A DNA stretch of 64,000 nt from Prevotella sp. E13-27 (GCF_023217965.1 NZ_JALPSC010000001.1:1612001-1676000), one strand, 5' to 3'; counted from the stretch's first letter, positions 8,710 to 18,176 are shown. A program made the numbers and translations. Notes: generated by a model from the sequence alone, not told the origin.

Positions 8710-9687
8710 TTGATCATTGAAGTGAAGAGACTTGCGATTATCATACCAGCCTATAAGGCTACTTTTCTGCCTGCTGCGCTCGATTCGATAACGGCGCAAA
8801 CATGCAAGGACTTCACCTTGTATGTGGGTGATGACTGTAGCCCTGAGCCTATAGGCAGTATCGTGGAGCAATACAAAGACAAAGTAAATCTGGTTTATCA
8901 GCGGTTTGACACCAATTTAGGAGGCAAAGACCTTGTTGCTCAATGGGAGCGGTGCATCGCCATGAGCAAGGAAGAGCCTTATATTTGGCTCTTCAGCGAT
9001 GACGATGTGATGGAGCCGAATTGTGTGGAGGAACTGTTGCGGCAGATAGAGAAGACGGAGGAATATTATGATGTCTATCACTTCAATGTGGATATAATAA
9101 ACGAGCGTGGAGCGTTTAAAAAGCGGAAACAAGACTATCCGGCAGTGCTTCCGGCCTATCGTTTCTACCGTGGCAAGAATTCAGGGCGGTTGACAGCTTT
9201 TGTCGTGGAGAATGTGTTCTCACGAAAAGTCTATGAACAAATGGACGGTTTCCCGAAATATGATTTGGCATGGGGCAGCGATGTGGTAGCGTGGATTGTG
9301 TTCTCTGGCAGAAAGGGTATGTGTACTGTGCCCAATGCAAGAGTATGTTGGCGGCAAAGTTCACAGAATATCACCCCCGACTATTCACGCCAAATAGCAG
9401 AACGTAAATTGAGAGCTCAGATGGCACTCCTGAACTGGGCTTATCAGTATTTTGCAGAGAAAACGGATATCTACGCCACAAACAGAGCGTTCTTTATCCT
9501 CTTTATACATTATAACAGAAGATTTGTCAGCAAGGAAAGCATCAAGGAAGCCTTTGACACTTTCTTTGCCGCACACGGGCGCCACTGGGACAGGCCGCTG
9601 ATCTATTTCTTCGCCTTCCTTATTGACGGGATTTACTTCCGAATCAGGAAATGGTCTGTATGGCTCTATGGAGATACTAAGGAGTGA
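8710..9687 (+). CDS. Glycosyltransferase family 2
   Basis: A GT-A-fold transferase: RLAIIIPAYKATFLPAAL is the first strand, VGDDCSPEP the nucleotide-binding turn, and WLFSDDDVMEPNC the DxD metal site. There is no ATG before the domain. TTG at 8710 (325 residues) or GTG at 8722 (321 residues, MKRLAIII) must be used, which fits loss of the original start when the upstream ATPase arrived. The C-terminal region is basic and hydrophobic (FFAFLIDGIYFRIRKWSVWL), suggesting membrane association. It is followed 3 nt later by a GT4 gene. Confidence 0.85.
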   Translation: MIIEVKRLAIIIPAYKATFLPAALDSITAQTCKDFTLYVGDDCSPEPIGSIVEQYKDKVNLVYQRFDTNLGGKDLVAQWERCIAMSKEEPYIWLFSDDDVMEPNCVEELLRQIEKTEEYYDVYHFNVDIINERGAFKKRKQDYPAVLPAYRFYRGKNSGRLTAFVVENVFSRKVYEQMDGFPKYDLAWGSDVVAWIVFSGRKGMCTVPNARVCWRQSSQNITPDYSRQIAERKLRAQMALLNWAYQYFAEKTDIYATNRAFFILFIHYNRRFVSKESIKEAFDTFFAAHGRHWDRPLIYFFAFLIDGIYFRIRKWSVWLYGDTKE

Positions 9688-9690
9688 AAA

Positions 9691-10842
9691 ATGAAGATTA
9701 TATATTATAGTTCCCCTTTTTATGCCGATTGCGATTTCCCGTTGATAGGGGAATTGCAACGCAGAGGCCATGACGTGAGATACTACATCTCTATTGCATC
9801 TTTTAGCAAGCGGTCAACACTCATTGACCTGAAAGAGTTGTATCCGCATACAGGCATCTATCCCGCAACGGAAATATACCCGGAGTTCAATGACTTCTGT
9901 AACATACTCGACCTTTCGCATGTTTACGTCGTCAATCAAAGGCACAAGCAGAAATTTCATCCTGTCAACTTACTTTTGATGGTGAGATTGGTCATCCATT
10001 TTTTGATGCAGAAGCCGGATGTCATTCATTTAACCCAACAGCCTTGCTTGACACAGAAATTATTATATCTGATAAAGAATAAGTTGGTGTTGACCGTTCA
10101 TGATCCTTTCAGGCATTCAGGTTTTACAAACAAAATGACGGAGAGGGATAGAAGAATGGCCTTTAGGCTTATCCCAAAACTCGTCTTACTCAACAATAGG
10201 CAGTCTTCAGCATTCGCATCCTATTATCATGTCCCTAATAACCATATATATATCAACAAACTGGGGATGTACAGCAGCATACTGTATGTTGACCCACTGC
10301 CATTCCAGAGCGATAGGCCGTTCATCCTCTTTTTCGGACAGATTGTGGAATACAAGGGCGTAGAATACCTCTTGGAGGCCATGAAGATTGTGCATAGCCG
10401 CTATCCTGAACTCATGTTGGTGGTAGCCGGCGGTGGGAAATATTATTTTGACATTGAGCCATACAAGAAGCTGGACTATGTGAGAATCATCAATCACTAT
10501 ATAGGTACCAGGGAGTTAGCAGGCATGCTTCGGGCTTGCGAATTTGGCGTTTGTCCATACAAGGATGCGACGCAAAGCGGTGTTATTCAAACAGCCTTCA
10601 CATTAGGTGTACCAATGGTTGTAACCAATGTGGGAGCGCTTGCAGTTTCTGTTCAACACAACATCACAGGGCTTGTTGTTAATCCTTGTGATGTGAACGA
10701 TTTGGCAAATGGCATCATGGACTTATATTCAAACAAGGAAAAACGGAATACGATGAGAACTCATATCAAGGAAATATGGATGAAGGATATGGGTTGGGAG
10801 ACGATTGCAGATGACTATCTGAAATGTTATGAAAATCCTTGA
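9691..10842 (+). CDS. Glycosyltransferase family 4
   Basis: A GT-B-fold retaining glycosyltransferase of 383 residues. The N-terminal domain begins MKIIYYSSPFYADCDFPLIG and contains LVLTVHDPF. The C-terminal donor-binding domain has FILFFGQIVEYKGVEYLLEAM, LMLVVAGGG and the acidic region CEFGVCPYKDATQSGVIQTAF, where the usual E-x7-E pair is partly replaced. It likely adds one sugar to the repeat unit on the cytoplasmic side. The 3' end overlaps the next GT4 by 14 nt, indicating translational coupling. Confidence 0.86.
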   Translation: MKIIYYSSPFYADCDFPLIGELQRRGHDVRYYISIASFSKRSTLIDLKELYPHTGIYPATEIYPEFNDFCNILDLSHVYVVNQRHKQKFHPVNLLLMVRLVIHFLMQKPDVIHLTQQPCLTQKLLYLIKNKLVLTVHDPFRHSGFTNKMTERDRRMAFRLIPKLVLLNNRQSSAFASYYHVPNNHIYINKLGMYSSILYVDPLPFQSDRPFILFFGQIVEYKGVEYLLEAMKIVHSRYPELMLVVAGGGKYYFDIEPYKKLDYVRIINHYIGTRELAGMLRACEFGVCPYKDATQSGVIQTAFTLGVPMVVTNVGALAVSVQHNITGLVVNPCDVNDLANGIMDLYSNKEKRNTMRTHIKEIWMKDMGWETIADDYLKCYENP

Positions 10843-11932
10843 AGTTGTATTTAACCTTCGTCCTGGTGGCGCAGAACGTTTTGCCGTTGACCTGACAAAC
10901 GAACTTTCGAAGGCCAATGAAGTCACTCTGATGGCACTGAAAGATGATTCTGTCGAGCCAGAACGAGATCTGTTTTATGCTTCCGATTTGGCCGCCCGAG
11001 TTACATACAAAAATGTCGGGATTGGCAAAGGCTATTCTGTACATACAGTCGTCAAGATCCACAAAGCGATAAAAAAGGAGAAGGCGGACATCGTTCACCT
11101 GCACGGCGATAAAATGCCACACTATTGCATTCTGGCCATCTTCCTTCTCCATCGGAAAATGAAGTTTTATCAAACCATTCATAGCGATATTCATAACGGA
11201 TACGATTCTCTGTTCTACCGCTTTCTTGTCAAAACGTTTGGCTATCAACAGAGAATGGGTTTTATAGCACTGAGCGAAACCAATTACCGCGACATGATAG
11301 ATGTTTATCCTAAGATCAAAGGAGCATGCATTCCCAATGGCAGGGCGCCTATAGTGCCCACGGACAGATTTGATGAAACGAGAGAGGAAATGGCTTCCTA
11401 TAAAAGCGCAGCAGACAGTCGTATCTATCTTCATGTGGCACGATGCAATCTAGTAAAGAACCAGAGGCTTTTGGTAGAGGCTTTTGGCAAATTCGTGGAA
11501 AAGGGTTACCATGCAGATTTAGTCATCATCGGTCCCGGTTTTGAGAACAAATTAGGGGAATCCATACGGGCAAAGGCCGGGACTCATGTGCATTTTATAG
11601 GAACGCGCAAGAATGTGGGTGATTACATGCTCCATGCAGATGTGTTCTGCTTGTCATCGGATTATGAGGGTATGCCTATCACCCTGTTGGAGGCAAGCCT
11701 TGTGGGCCTGCCCATCGTGTCGACACCCGTTTGTGGCGCGGTGGATGTCGTTGAGAACAAAGTGAATGGTGTATTGAGCGAAGGGCACACAGTCGGGCAA
11801 TACTTGGATGCTTTGGAATATTCGTATCAGCATTTATGTGAATTGCGACAGAATTCGCTCAAGATGAAAGATGACAGTGCTTATACGATAGAGAATTGTG
11901 CAAGAAAATATATGGATTTCTTCAATCGGTAA
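10829..11932 (+). CDS. Glycosyltransferase family 4
   Basis: A 367-residue GT-B protein. NLRPGGAERFAVDL at the N-terminus is the classic GT4 start, and IVHLHGDKMPHY follows. The C-terminal half has HVARCNLVKNQRLLVEAF, LVIIGPG and CLSSDYEGMPITLLEASLVGLPIVSTPVCG, which includes the family E-x7-E donor-binding motif. It overlaps the upstream GT4 by 14 nt. Donor sugar and linkage cannot be inferred. Confidence 0.9.
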   Translation: MKILEVVFNLRPGGAERFAVDLTNELSKANEVTLMALKDDSVEPERDLFYASDLAARVTYKNVGIGKGYSVHTVVKIHKAIKKEKADIVHLHGDKMPHYCILAIFLLHRKMKFYQTIHSDIHNGYDSLFYRFLVKTFGYQQRMGFIALSETNYRDMIDVYPKIKGACIPNGRAPIVPTDRFDETREEMASYKSAADSRIYLHVARCNLVKNQRLLVEAFGKFVEKGYHADLVIIGPGFENKLGESIRAKAGTHVHFIGTRKNVGDYMLHADVFCLSSDYEGMPITLLEASLVGLPIVSTPVCGAVDVVENKVNGVLSEGHTVGQYLDALEYSYQHLCELRQNSLKMKDDSAYTIENCARKYMDFFNR

Positions 11933-11954
11933 TACTATTTAAAGTTTTTCAAAA

Positions 11955-12578
11955 ATGTGGTTACACTCGATATTGAGAACAAACAGATTCGTCAGAGGTA
12001 TTTATTTCCTTTATAGAGACTATTTCGGCAGTTGTAAGCGCAGCCGTTTCGGCTATATTGCCGATGACGTCACATTGATGCCTCCACTAAGAATCGACAA
12101 CCCGAAGAACGTGTTCCTCTATGGTGACAACGGATTGCGAAATGCCGATATTATGGTCACAAATGCACGGTTCATCATGAAGCCACACTCCGGGGCAGCT
12201 GAAGGCCTGCGCGTAACGACAGGAAACCACGCCATGATAGTTGGCAGGTTTTACCGCACGATTACTGAAGAGGAGAAACCAAAAGGCTACGACAAAGACG
12301 TGATTGTGGAGTCGGATGTCTGGATAGGACGGAATGTAACCCTTCTTAGTGGCATTACCATCGGGAGGGGTGCCATTATTGGAGCTGGCGCTGTAGTCAA
12401 CAAAGATGTTCCTCCCTACTGCATCACTGGCGGTGTACCGGCCAAGCCCATCAAGTTCAAATGGACAATCGAACAGATTATGGAACACGAATTAGCCTTA
12501 TACCCTGAAGATGAGAGGTATTCAAAAGAAGAACTGGAATCAATTTTTGCAAATACAACACTGAAAAAAAATCAATAG
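11955..12578 (+). CDS. Left-handed beta-helix O-acetyltransferase
   Basis: A 207-residue member of the CatB/NodL/WcaF-like hexapeptide acyltransferases. The hexapeptide core [40 protein letters not shown] is followed by the closing GGVPAKPIKF typical of the family. A basic N-terminus with a short aromatic-rich stretch (IYFLYRDYF) may peripherally anchor it. It would acetylate a sugar of the repeat unit using acetyl-CoA. It lies between two GT4 genes with short spacers (22 and 4 nt). Confidence 0.87.
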   Translation: MWLHSILRTNRFVRGIYFLYRDYFGSCKRSRFGYIADDVTLMPPLRIDNPKNVFLYGDNGLRNADIMVTNARFIMKPHSGAAEGLRVTTGNHAMIVGRFYRTITEEEKPKGYDKDVIVESDVWIGRNVTLLSGITIGRGAIIGAGAVVNKDVPPYCITGGVPAKPIKFKWTIEQIMEHELALYPEDERYSKEELESIFANTTLKKNQ

Positions 12579-12582
12579 GCAA

Positions 12583-13653
12583 ATGGATGTTATCATCGTC
12601 TCACCTTCACTTGACCCAACGAAGAATGTTAGCGGTTTGTCCGCTGTGACGCGATTTATCATAGAGAACAACCCACATCACAACTATGTGCATTTTGAAT
12701 TAGGACGGAAGGATGTCGAAAAGGGCGGCATTTATAGGGTAAATCCTATCATACGAAAATATAAAGACTGGAAGTGCCTCCTAAAGACCTACCCCGATGC
12801 TATCGTACATTATAACTTCCCATTGGAGAAACTTGGTATCACACGAGATACACCCTTTATGCGTGCGGCACTCAAGAATGGGAACAGGATGATTATTCAC
12901 ATTCATGGTGGCGCTTATCTTACATCCGAGAGCGTCCCATTCCCTTTCCGACAGATGTTGAAATACGTATTTTCCTGGAATGTGCCTTTCATTACACTGA
13001 GTGAGATGGAAGCAGAGGTTCTAAGAAAGAGATTCCATGCAAAACACGTGGTGTCACTGCCGAACTGCGTAGACCTGAAAGATGCCCAGACTTTTAAACG
13101 CAAATATAAAGATCATTCAACTCCTCTTACCTTGGGCTATCTTGGCCGTATCACCGAGACAAAAGGCATGGACTATCTCTTGCAGGCTTGTTGCCTGTTA
13201 AAAGAACGCCATATTCCGTTTTGTCTGAAAATCGCAGGAGCGGAAGAGTATGAAGGACAATATCTGCCGCAGTTCAGCAACCTGCTCGGAAATCAGTTTG
13301 TGTATGCTGGAATAGTCGGTGGAGAGAGCAAGAACGCCTTCCTGAAAGACCTTGATGTGCTTGTTATGCCCACCTTCTTCGAGGGACTACCAATGTCCCT
13401 GCTCGAATGTATGAGCTATGGAGTGGTTCCTGTCATTACGCCTGTTGGTAGTATTCCGACTGTTGTGACAGAATGGCAAAATGGACTATTCATCAAAGTA
13501 AAAGACACACAATCCATCGTGGATGCGATTACTTACCTGCATACCCACAGAGACAATTTAGAACAGATGAGTAAATCATCTCGTAACTACATACACGAGC
13601 ACTTTAGCCCTGATTCCTATATAGACAAGCTCAATAATATTTATGACCTTTAA
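12583..13653 (+). CDS. Glycosyltransferase family 4
   Basis: A 356-residue GT-B enzyme. The N-terminal domain shows IIVSPSLDPTKNVSGLSAVTRF and RMIIHIHGGAYL. The C-terminal domain shows LGYLGRITETKGMDYLLQAC, FCLKIAGAEE and VLVMPTFFEGLPMSLLECMSYGVVPV, which contains the EGLPMSLLE donor-phosphate motif. It is the third GT4 of cluster 1 and sits 5 nt upstream of the WecG-type transferase. Confidence 0.9.
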   Translation: MDVIIVSPSLDPTKNVSGLSAVTRFIIENNPHHNYVHFELGRKDVEKGGIYRVNPIIRKYKDWKCLLKTYPDAIVHYNFPLEKLGITRDTPFMRAALKNGNRMIIHIHGGAYLTSESVPFPFRQMLKYVFSWNVPFITLSEMEAEVLRKRFHAKHVVSLPNCVDLKDAQTFKRKYKDHSTPLTLGYLGRITETKGMDYLLQACCLLKERHIPFCLKIAGAEEYEGQYLPQFSNLLGNQFVYAGIVGGESKNAFLKDLDVLVMPTFFEGLPMSLLECMSYGVVPVITPVGSIPTVVTEWQNGLFIKVKDTQSIVDAITYLHTHRDNLEQMSKSSRNYIHEHFSPDSYIDKLNNIYDL

Positions 13654-13658
13654 CCTTC

Positions 13659-14411
13659 ATGCTTATGTTACTTCAACTCAAGACGCTCGACATAATCTGC
13701 ACAATGCCGGAACTTGACAGGATTCCTGCCGGGAAAATACTTATCAACACCATCAATGTCCACTCTTATAATACGGCTCAAGAAGACAAGGCGTTTGCTG
13801 AGGCACTCAGTAAGGGGGATTATCTGATTCCTGATGGTGCTCACCTCGTCAAAGCCTGCCGATGGTTGAAGGCGAAGAGCCAACCCGCCCTGCGCATTGC
13901 AGGATGGGACCTTTTCATCTTTGAAATGGAAAGGCTTGAAGGTAGATGTAAGAGGGAGAACGTAAGGGGTAAGGTGATGTTTCTTGGTTCAAGTGAAGAA
14001 GTGCTGGCCTTGATTCGGAAACGGGCGGCTGTCGATTATCCGCATCTGGACATTATAACCTTTTCACCACCCTTTAAGCCTGAGTTCTCGGATGAGGAGA
14101 ATCAGGCGATGATTGGGGCCGTCAATCGTGCTGACCCAGACCTGCTCTGGATAGGCATGACAGCTCCAAAACAGGAGAAATGGGCATATCAACATTGGGA
14201 CGAACTAAATATCCACTGCCATTGCGGAACTGTCGGTGCCGTGTTCGAATTCTATGCCGGCACCCAAAAACGCGCTCCCCTTTCGTGGCAAAGAAATTCC
14301 TTGGAATGGCTCCACCGACTGATTATGGAACCGAGAAGAATGTGGCGACGATATATCATCGGCGCCGTAAAGTTCCTTTATTATATAAGTAAAGAATTTA
14401 TTAACGATTAA
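13659..14411 (+). CDS. WecG/TagA/CpsF-family (GT26) glycosyltransferase, copy 1
   Basis: A 250-residue protein with the GT26 signature order: INTINVHSYNTA, YLIPDGAHLVKACRWL, VMFLGSSEEVL, LWIGMTAPKQEKW and CHCGTVGAVFEFYAG, ending in the amphipathic EPRRMWRRYIIGAVKFL tail. WecG/TagA enzymes add the second sugar to an undecaprenyl-linked sugar at the inner membrane. A close paralogue is at 40608-41366. Between GWDLFIFEMERL and VMFLGSS is a variable low-complexity stretch; the paralogue carries a hexamer array at the same place. An ATG at 13665 is an alternative start. Confidence 0.9.
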   Translation: MLMLLQLKTLDIICTMPELDRIPAGKILINTINVHSYNTAQEDKAFAEALSKGDYLIPDGAHLVKACRWLKAKSQPALRIAGWDLFIFEMERLEGRCKRENVRGKVMFLGSSEEVLALIRKRAAVDYPHLDIITFSPPFKPEFSDEENQAMIGAVNRADPDLLWIGMTAPKQEKWAYQHWDELNIHCHCGTVGAVFEFYAGTQKRAPLSWQRNSLEWLHRLIMEPRRMWRRYIIGAVKFLYYISKEFIND

Positions 14412-14424
14412 AAATCATATCATT

Positions 14425-16968
14425 ATGTCAGACAAAGTAGAAATTGATTTGGAAGACCTCGACGACCTGAAAGACCTTATAGGCGACGAGAGAAAAGGAG
14501 CGAGTTTTAGCTTCCAGAAAGTATTTGCCCACGTGGTGCTGAACTGGCAGTGGTATGTGCTTTCTTTAGTGATCTGCATGAGTACTGCCTACATCTATTT
14601 GCGCTATGCCCAACCCATCTATCAGGTGTCGGCCAGGATGTTGGTAAAGGATGAGAACAAGAATTCGAGGACTTCGGTCAGGCAGATTCTTCCGAACATG
14701 GAAGATTTCGGTATCATGAACAACTCCAGCGGTTTCGATAATGAGTTAGAGATACTGCAGTCGCCGGTAACGGTGCTTGATGCCGTGAAGCGCCTGAAAC
14801 TCTATACGGAGTATCGGCTCGATGGGCACATACAGAAACAGCTGCTCTATGCCAACCAGCCGGTCAGCGTAGATATCGACCCAATGTCACTCGACTCGTT
14901 GGACTACTATATGCTGGAGGGCATCCGTTCCATACAGATGGCTATCACAAAGAAAGGAGAGGGCTATCATGCCGACATTGGGCTGGTTTACAATGGGAAA
15001 GTCATGAAGGAGTACGGTGAAGACATAGATTCGCTTGGCACATCAGTCAAGACAGATTACGGTACAATCTCTTTCATGAGCAACCCAAAGTATAATACAT
15101 ACAAAGAAGACCGTTTCAATAAGGGATTCGCGCTCCATGTCACTATACGTCCGCCCATGGTGGTGGCACTCGGATATATGGGACGGATGGGCGTGGCACC
15201 GACATCGAAGGAAACCTCGATTGCTTCCATTGTTGTCAACGACGAGAACGTCAAACGTGGCATCGACTTTATCAATATGCTTGTGCTGTGCTATAACGAC
15301 CAGGCCAATATTGACAAAAACGAAGTGGCAAGGAAGACGGAGGAGTTCATCAACCAACGCTTAGAGAAGATTGATGCTGAACTGGGAACGACGGAGAACT
15401 CTTTGGAGAACTACAAAAAACGCAACGCAGTGACCCAATTAGAGGCGGATGCAGCACAGTCACTGCAGCTCTCAGCTCAGTATGCAGCCCGTCTGGCAGA
15501 CATCAACACACAACTGCAACTGCTCGACTATCTGCGACAATATGTTGACAACTCCGAAAACCGCTATAAACTGATACCGGCCAATATCGGCATGGACGAC
15601 AGGGCATCAACGCAACTGATAGCCGACTACAACAAAACTGTACAGGAGCGCAACCGACTGATGCGAAGTGCCAGTGAGCAGTCGCCACAGGTGCAGTCGC
15701 TTACCAAGACACTTGACGACATGGAGATTTCTATCCGTCAGGCTTTCGCACAGGCCCGCCATTCCGCCGAACTGCAACGCAGCTCCATCCAGGGGCAGTA
15801 TGGCAAGTACCAAAGTCGCATCGGCAGCACGCCGGAGCAGGAACGTGTGCTCAACCAGATTGGCCGTCAGCAGGAAGTGCGCTCAGGGCTCTATTTACTG
15901 CTGCTACAGAAGCGTGAGGAAAACAGCATTTCACTCGCAGCTACGGCTGACAAGGGAAAGCTCATAGCCATGCCTCTGTACATGGGACAGGTAAGCCCTC
16001 GGAAGGGCATGATTCTTGGAACAGCCTTCATTATAGGTCTGCTCATCCCGTTTGTCATCTTGTTTGTCATAGAATTGCTACGCTACCGCATAGAGGGCCG
16101 CGAGGATGTCGCCTCGCTGACCAAGGTGCCTATTGTAGCTGATGTACCCATAGCTAGCGAAAGTGTGAAGACTGCTGCGGGTATCGTGGTACAGGCCGAC
16201 AAGAACAGTCAGATTGACGAGGTGTTCCGAGCACTGCGCACCAATGTGCAGTTTATGATGGCAGAGAACGAAAAAATCATCCTCTTCACCTCGAGCATCT
16301 CTGGCGAAGGCAAGACGTTCCTCGCTGCCAACCTCGCTGTGTCGTTTGCACTGCTCGGCAAGAGGGTGATGCTTGTGGGATGCGACATACGTAAGCCTGC
16401 ACTCGGACGCCTGTTTGGTATGTCAAACTTAAAACAGGGCCTCACCAACCTGCTCAGGTCAGAGCATGTCACTGCAGAACTCCTGCACAACGAATCATGC
16501 AACTCTGGAGTGCACCCTGGGCTTGACCTCCTGCTGTCGGGTCCTATTCCTCCGAATCCTACGGAGCTATTGAGCAGAAAGACTCTGAAGGAGGTGCTCG
16601 ACCTGCTCAGCGAGGAGTACGACTATATCATTCTCGATACTGCTCCCGTAGGACTGGTTACCGACACCCTGTTACTGGCCCACTATGCCAATGTTTGCTG
16701 CTTCGTCTGCCGTGCTGACTATACGCCAAAGGCGAATGTCTCACTGCTCGACTCTCTGGCTCAGGAAGAAAAACTACCCAATGCCTGCGTAGTTCTTAAT
16801 GGAGTCGACATGTCGAAGAGGAAGTACGGTTACTATTATGGCTACGGCCGTTACGGAAAATATGGCCGTTACGGAAAATATGGTCGCTATGGCTATGGCA
16901 GTTATGGTTACGGCAACTATGCATCCTCCCATTACGGCGACAAAAATGATGGCAGTATAAAGAGATGA
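14425..16968 (+). CDS. wzc: Wzc-type polysaccharide co-polymerase / tyrosine autokinase
   Basis: An 847-residue fusion of a Wzz chain-length domain and a BY-kinase. TM1 is at about 38-60, a periplasmic coiled-coil region with repeated Q/E/R runs at about 290-480, and TM2 at about 530-552. The kinase has Walker A SGEGKTF near 625-631, a Walker A' VMLVGCDIRKPALG in which the usual second Asp is replaced, and Walker B YDYIILDTAPVG near 732. The C-terminal tail (about 793-838) is a Tyr/Gly-rich cluster, the expected autophosphorylation site, partly built from an 18-bp tandem repeat. It controls polymer length and export; a partner Wza is not in this window. Confidence 0.93.
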   Translation: MSDKVEIDLEDLDDLKDLIGDERKGASFSFQKVFAHVVLNWQWYVLSLVICMSTAYIYLRYAQPIYQVSARMLVKDENKNSRTSVRQILPNMEDFGIMNNSSGFDNELEILQSPVTVLDAVKRLKLYTEYRLDGHIQKQLLYANQPVSVDIDPMSLDSLDYYMLEGIRSIQMAITKKGEGYHADIGLVYNGKVMKEYGEDIDSLGTSVKTDYGTISFMSNPKYNTYKEDRFNKGFALHVTIRPPMVVALGYMGRMGVAPTSKETSIASIVVNDENVKRGIDFINMLVLCYNDQANIDKNEVARKTEEFINQRLEKIDAELGTTENSLENYKKRNAVTQLEADAAQSLQLSAQYAARLADINTQLQLLDYLRQYVDNSENRYKLIPANIGMDDRASTQLIADYNKTVQERNRLMRSASEQSPQVQSLTKTLDDMEISIRQAFAQARHSAELQRSSIQGQYGKYQSRIGSTPEQERVLNQIGRQQEVRSGLYLLLLQKREENSISLAATADKGKLIAMPLYMGQVSPRKGMILGTAFIIGLLIPFVILFVIELLRYRIEGREDVASLTKVPIVADVPIASESVKTAAGIVVQADKNSQIDEVFRALRTNVQFMMAENEKIILFTSSISGEGKTFLAANLAVSFALLGKRVMLVGCDIRKPALGRLFGMSNLKQGLTNLLRSEHVTAELLHNESCNSGVHPGLDLLLSGPIPPNPTELLSRKTLKEVLDLLSEEYDYIILDTAPVGLVTDTLLLAHYANVCCFVCRADYTPKANVSLLDSLAQEEKLPNACVVLNGVDMSKRKYGYYYGYGRYGKYGRYGKYGRYGYGSYGYGNYASSHYGDKNDGSIKR
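16849..16884 (+). repeat. 18-bp tandem repeat coding the Wzc tyrosine tail
   Basis: Two adjacent 18-bp units differing only at the last base encode RYGKYG twice; a shorter diverged unit follows (RYGYGS). The unit is a multiple of three, so copy-number change would add or remove tyrosines without a frameshift. Confidence 0.85.
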
Positions 16969-16980
16969 CCATTTAGAGAT

Positions 16981-17073
16981 ATGGAGCCAAGACGCATGTG
17001 GCGACGCTATTTGATAGGCAACCCGCTGTTTCTGTGGAATATAATGAGAGAAAAATTTAATGGTGACCGATGA
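16981..17073 (+). pseudogene. C-terminal remnant of a WecG/TagA gene
   Basis: The frame encodes MEPRRMWRRYLIGNPLF and continues to EKFNGDR then TGA. It matches the last 29 residues of the WecG copy at 40608-41366 rather than those of the nearer copy at 13659-14411. The DNA from 16984 is nearly identical to that from 41277. It overlaps the following nucleotidyltransferase start by ATGA, the same coupling seen at 41363. It marks one edge of a duplicated segment. Confidence 0.85.
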
Positions 17074-17363
17074 CCTCAATTAGGAATTTTGTCATTCTGT
17101 TGCGTTGTGGTATGGGACTGAAGACCAAAGAGGGTCAGCGGCCTATGCCGGATGTTGACGGCGAACAAGAGTGGCAACAGATGATGAGGATAGCCAAGAA
17201 ACAGGCCGTACAAGGCGTGGTTGAGCGTGGCATACGTATGATGCCGGAAGAGCAACGCCCACCGCGAAAGATAAACATGGCTGCCATGATGTTGAGTGAT
17301 AAGATTGCAATGCTCAACAGAAGGGTTGACACAGCATGCGTCAAGGTAGCTGCCATGATGGAG
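16984..17363 (+). repeat. Left copy of a ~380-bp direct repeat (pair at 41277-41656)
   Basis: The segment covers the end of wecG and the start of the nucleotidyltransferase. By eye about six substitutions separate it from 41277-41656 (constant offset 24293). The right copy then jumps to sequence equivalent to 18041 onward, so the pair extends discontinuously for another ~115 bp. The two copies are in direct orientation and bracket the second polysaccharide cluster. Confidence 0.92.
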
Positions 17364-18176
17364 GAGGCTGGGTTGCCTTGTTGCATACTGAAAGGGCAGG
17401 GCATAGCCCTTACCTATCCAGACCCGACAGCTCGTGTGCCGGGTGACATCGATGTGTGGGTGATGGCTCCGCCAAAGCAGGTAATAGCCTTTGCACGAAA
17501 GGCTCAGCCCGATGCCTTTGCGTGCTATCACCATGTGGAGTATGTGAAATGCGACGGCATAGAGGTAGAACTGCACTATCGGCCGGCATTCCTCAATAAT
17601 CTCATTTACAACAGACGACTGCAGCAGTGGTTTCTTAGCGAGGCAGCCACACAGCGGGAACACCGTGTGGAACTGCTAAATGGCGCTGGAGTGGTGAGCG
17701 TACCAACCAATGCCTTTAACCGCATATTTCTGATGGTACATATCATGAACCATGTGATACACGAGGGTATTGGCATGCGACAGATGATGGACTACTATTT
17801 CCTGTTGAGGCAGGGCTTCACAGAAGAAGAACGGCAGCATGACGTGCAATTGCTGCGACAGTTTGGCCTTTATGATATAACGGCTGCAGTCATGTTTGTG
17901 ATGAGGCAACTGTTCGCCATGCCAAAGCGATATTTGCTTGTTCCGCCAGACGAGCAGCGCGGCATTTTCCTGATGAACGAGATTCTCTATGGAGGAAACT
18001 TCGGTCAGTATGATCCGCAGTCAATACAGGCAAACACACCATGGAGAAAGAACATGCTGCGATTGAAGCGAGACTGGAGACTGCTGAAAATATTTCCCTC
18101 CGAGTGCCTTTGGGAACCAATATTCCGTTGGTGGCATTTCTTTTGGCGCCAACTGCACCGTAGAATTAATTCTTAA
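17070..18176 (+). CDS. Nucleotidyltransferase-fold family protein (PF14907-like) of polysaccharide loci
   Basis: A 368-residue protein with a minimal nucleotidyltransferase signature: CCILKGQGIALTYPDP, then VPGDIDVWV at about 125-133 (the GDIDVW metal/nucleotide motif), then VELHYRPAFLN. These proteins are common at the ends of Bacteroidales capsule loci; the reaction is not established. The start overlaps the stop of a wecG remnant. Its last codons lie in a heptamer repeat array (18168-18202). A shortened, frame-broken copy is at 41363-41765. Confidence 0.8.
   Translation: MTSIRNFVILLRCGMGLKTKEGQRPMPDVDGEQEWQQMMRIAKKQAVQGVVERGIRMMPEEQRPPRKINMAAMMLSDKIAMLNRRVDTACVKVAAMMEEAGLPCCILKGQGIALTYPDPTARVPGDIDVWVMAPPKQVIAFARKAQPDAFACYHHVEYVKCDGIEVELHYRPAFLNNLIYNRRLQQWFLSEAATQREHRVELLNGAGVVSVPTNAFNRIFLMVHIMNHVIHEGIGMRQMMDYYFLLRQGFTEEERQHDVQLLRQFGLYDITAAVMFVMRQLFAMPKRYLLVPPDEQRGIFLMNEILYGGNFGQYDPQSIQANTPWRKNMLRLKRDWRLLKIFPSECLWEPIFRWWHFFWRQLHRRINS

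Noticed and set aside
7380..8760. Target-site duplication from transposition of the ATPase gene
   Set aside because: The two similar GT2 segments differ at several silent positions and are longer than a usual target duplication; no transposase or terminal inverted repeats.
10766..11434. 222-codon open frame on the - strand
   Set aside because: It lies opposite two well-supported overlapping GT4 genes and has no family-like motif; a shadow frame.
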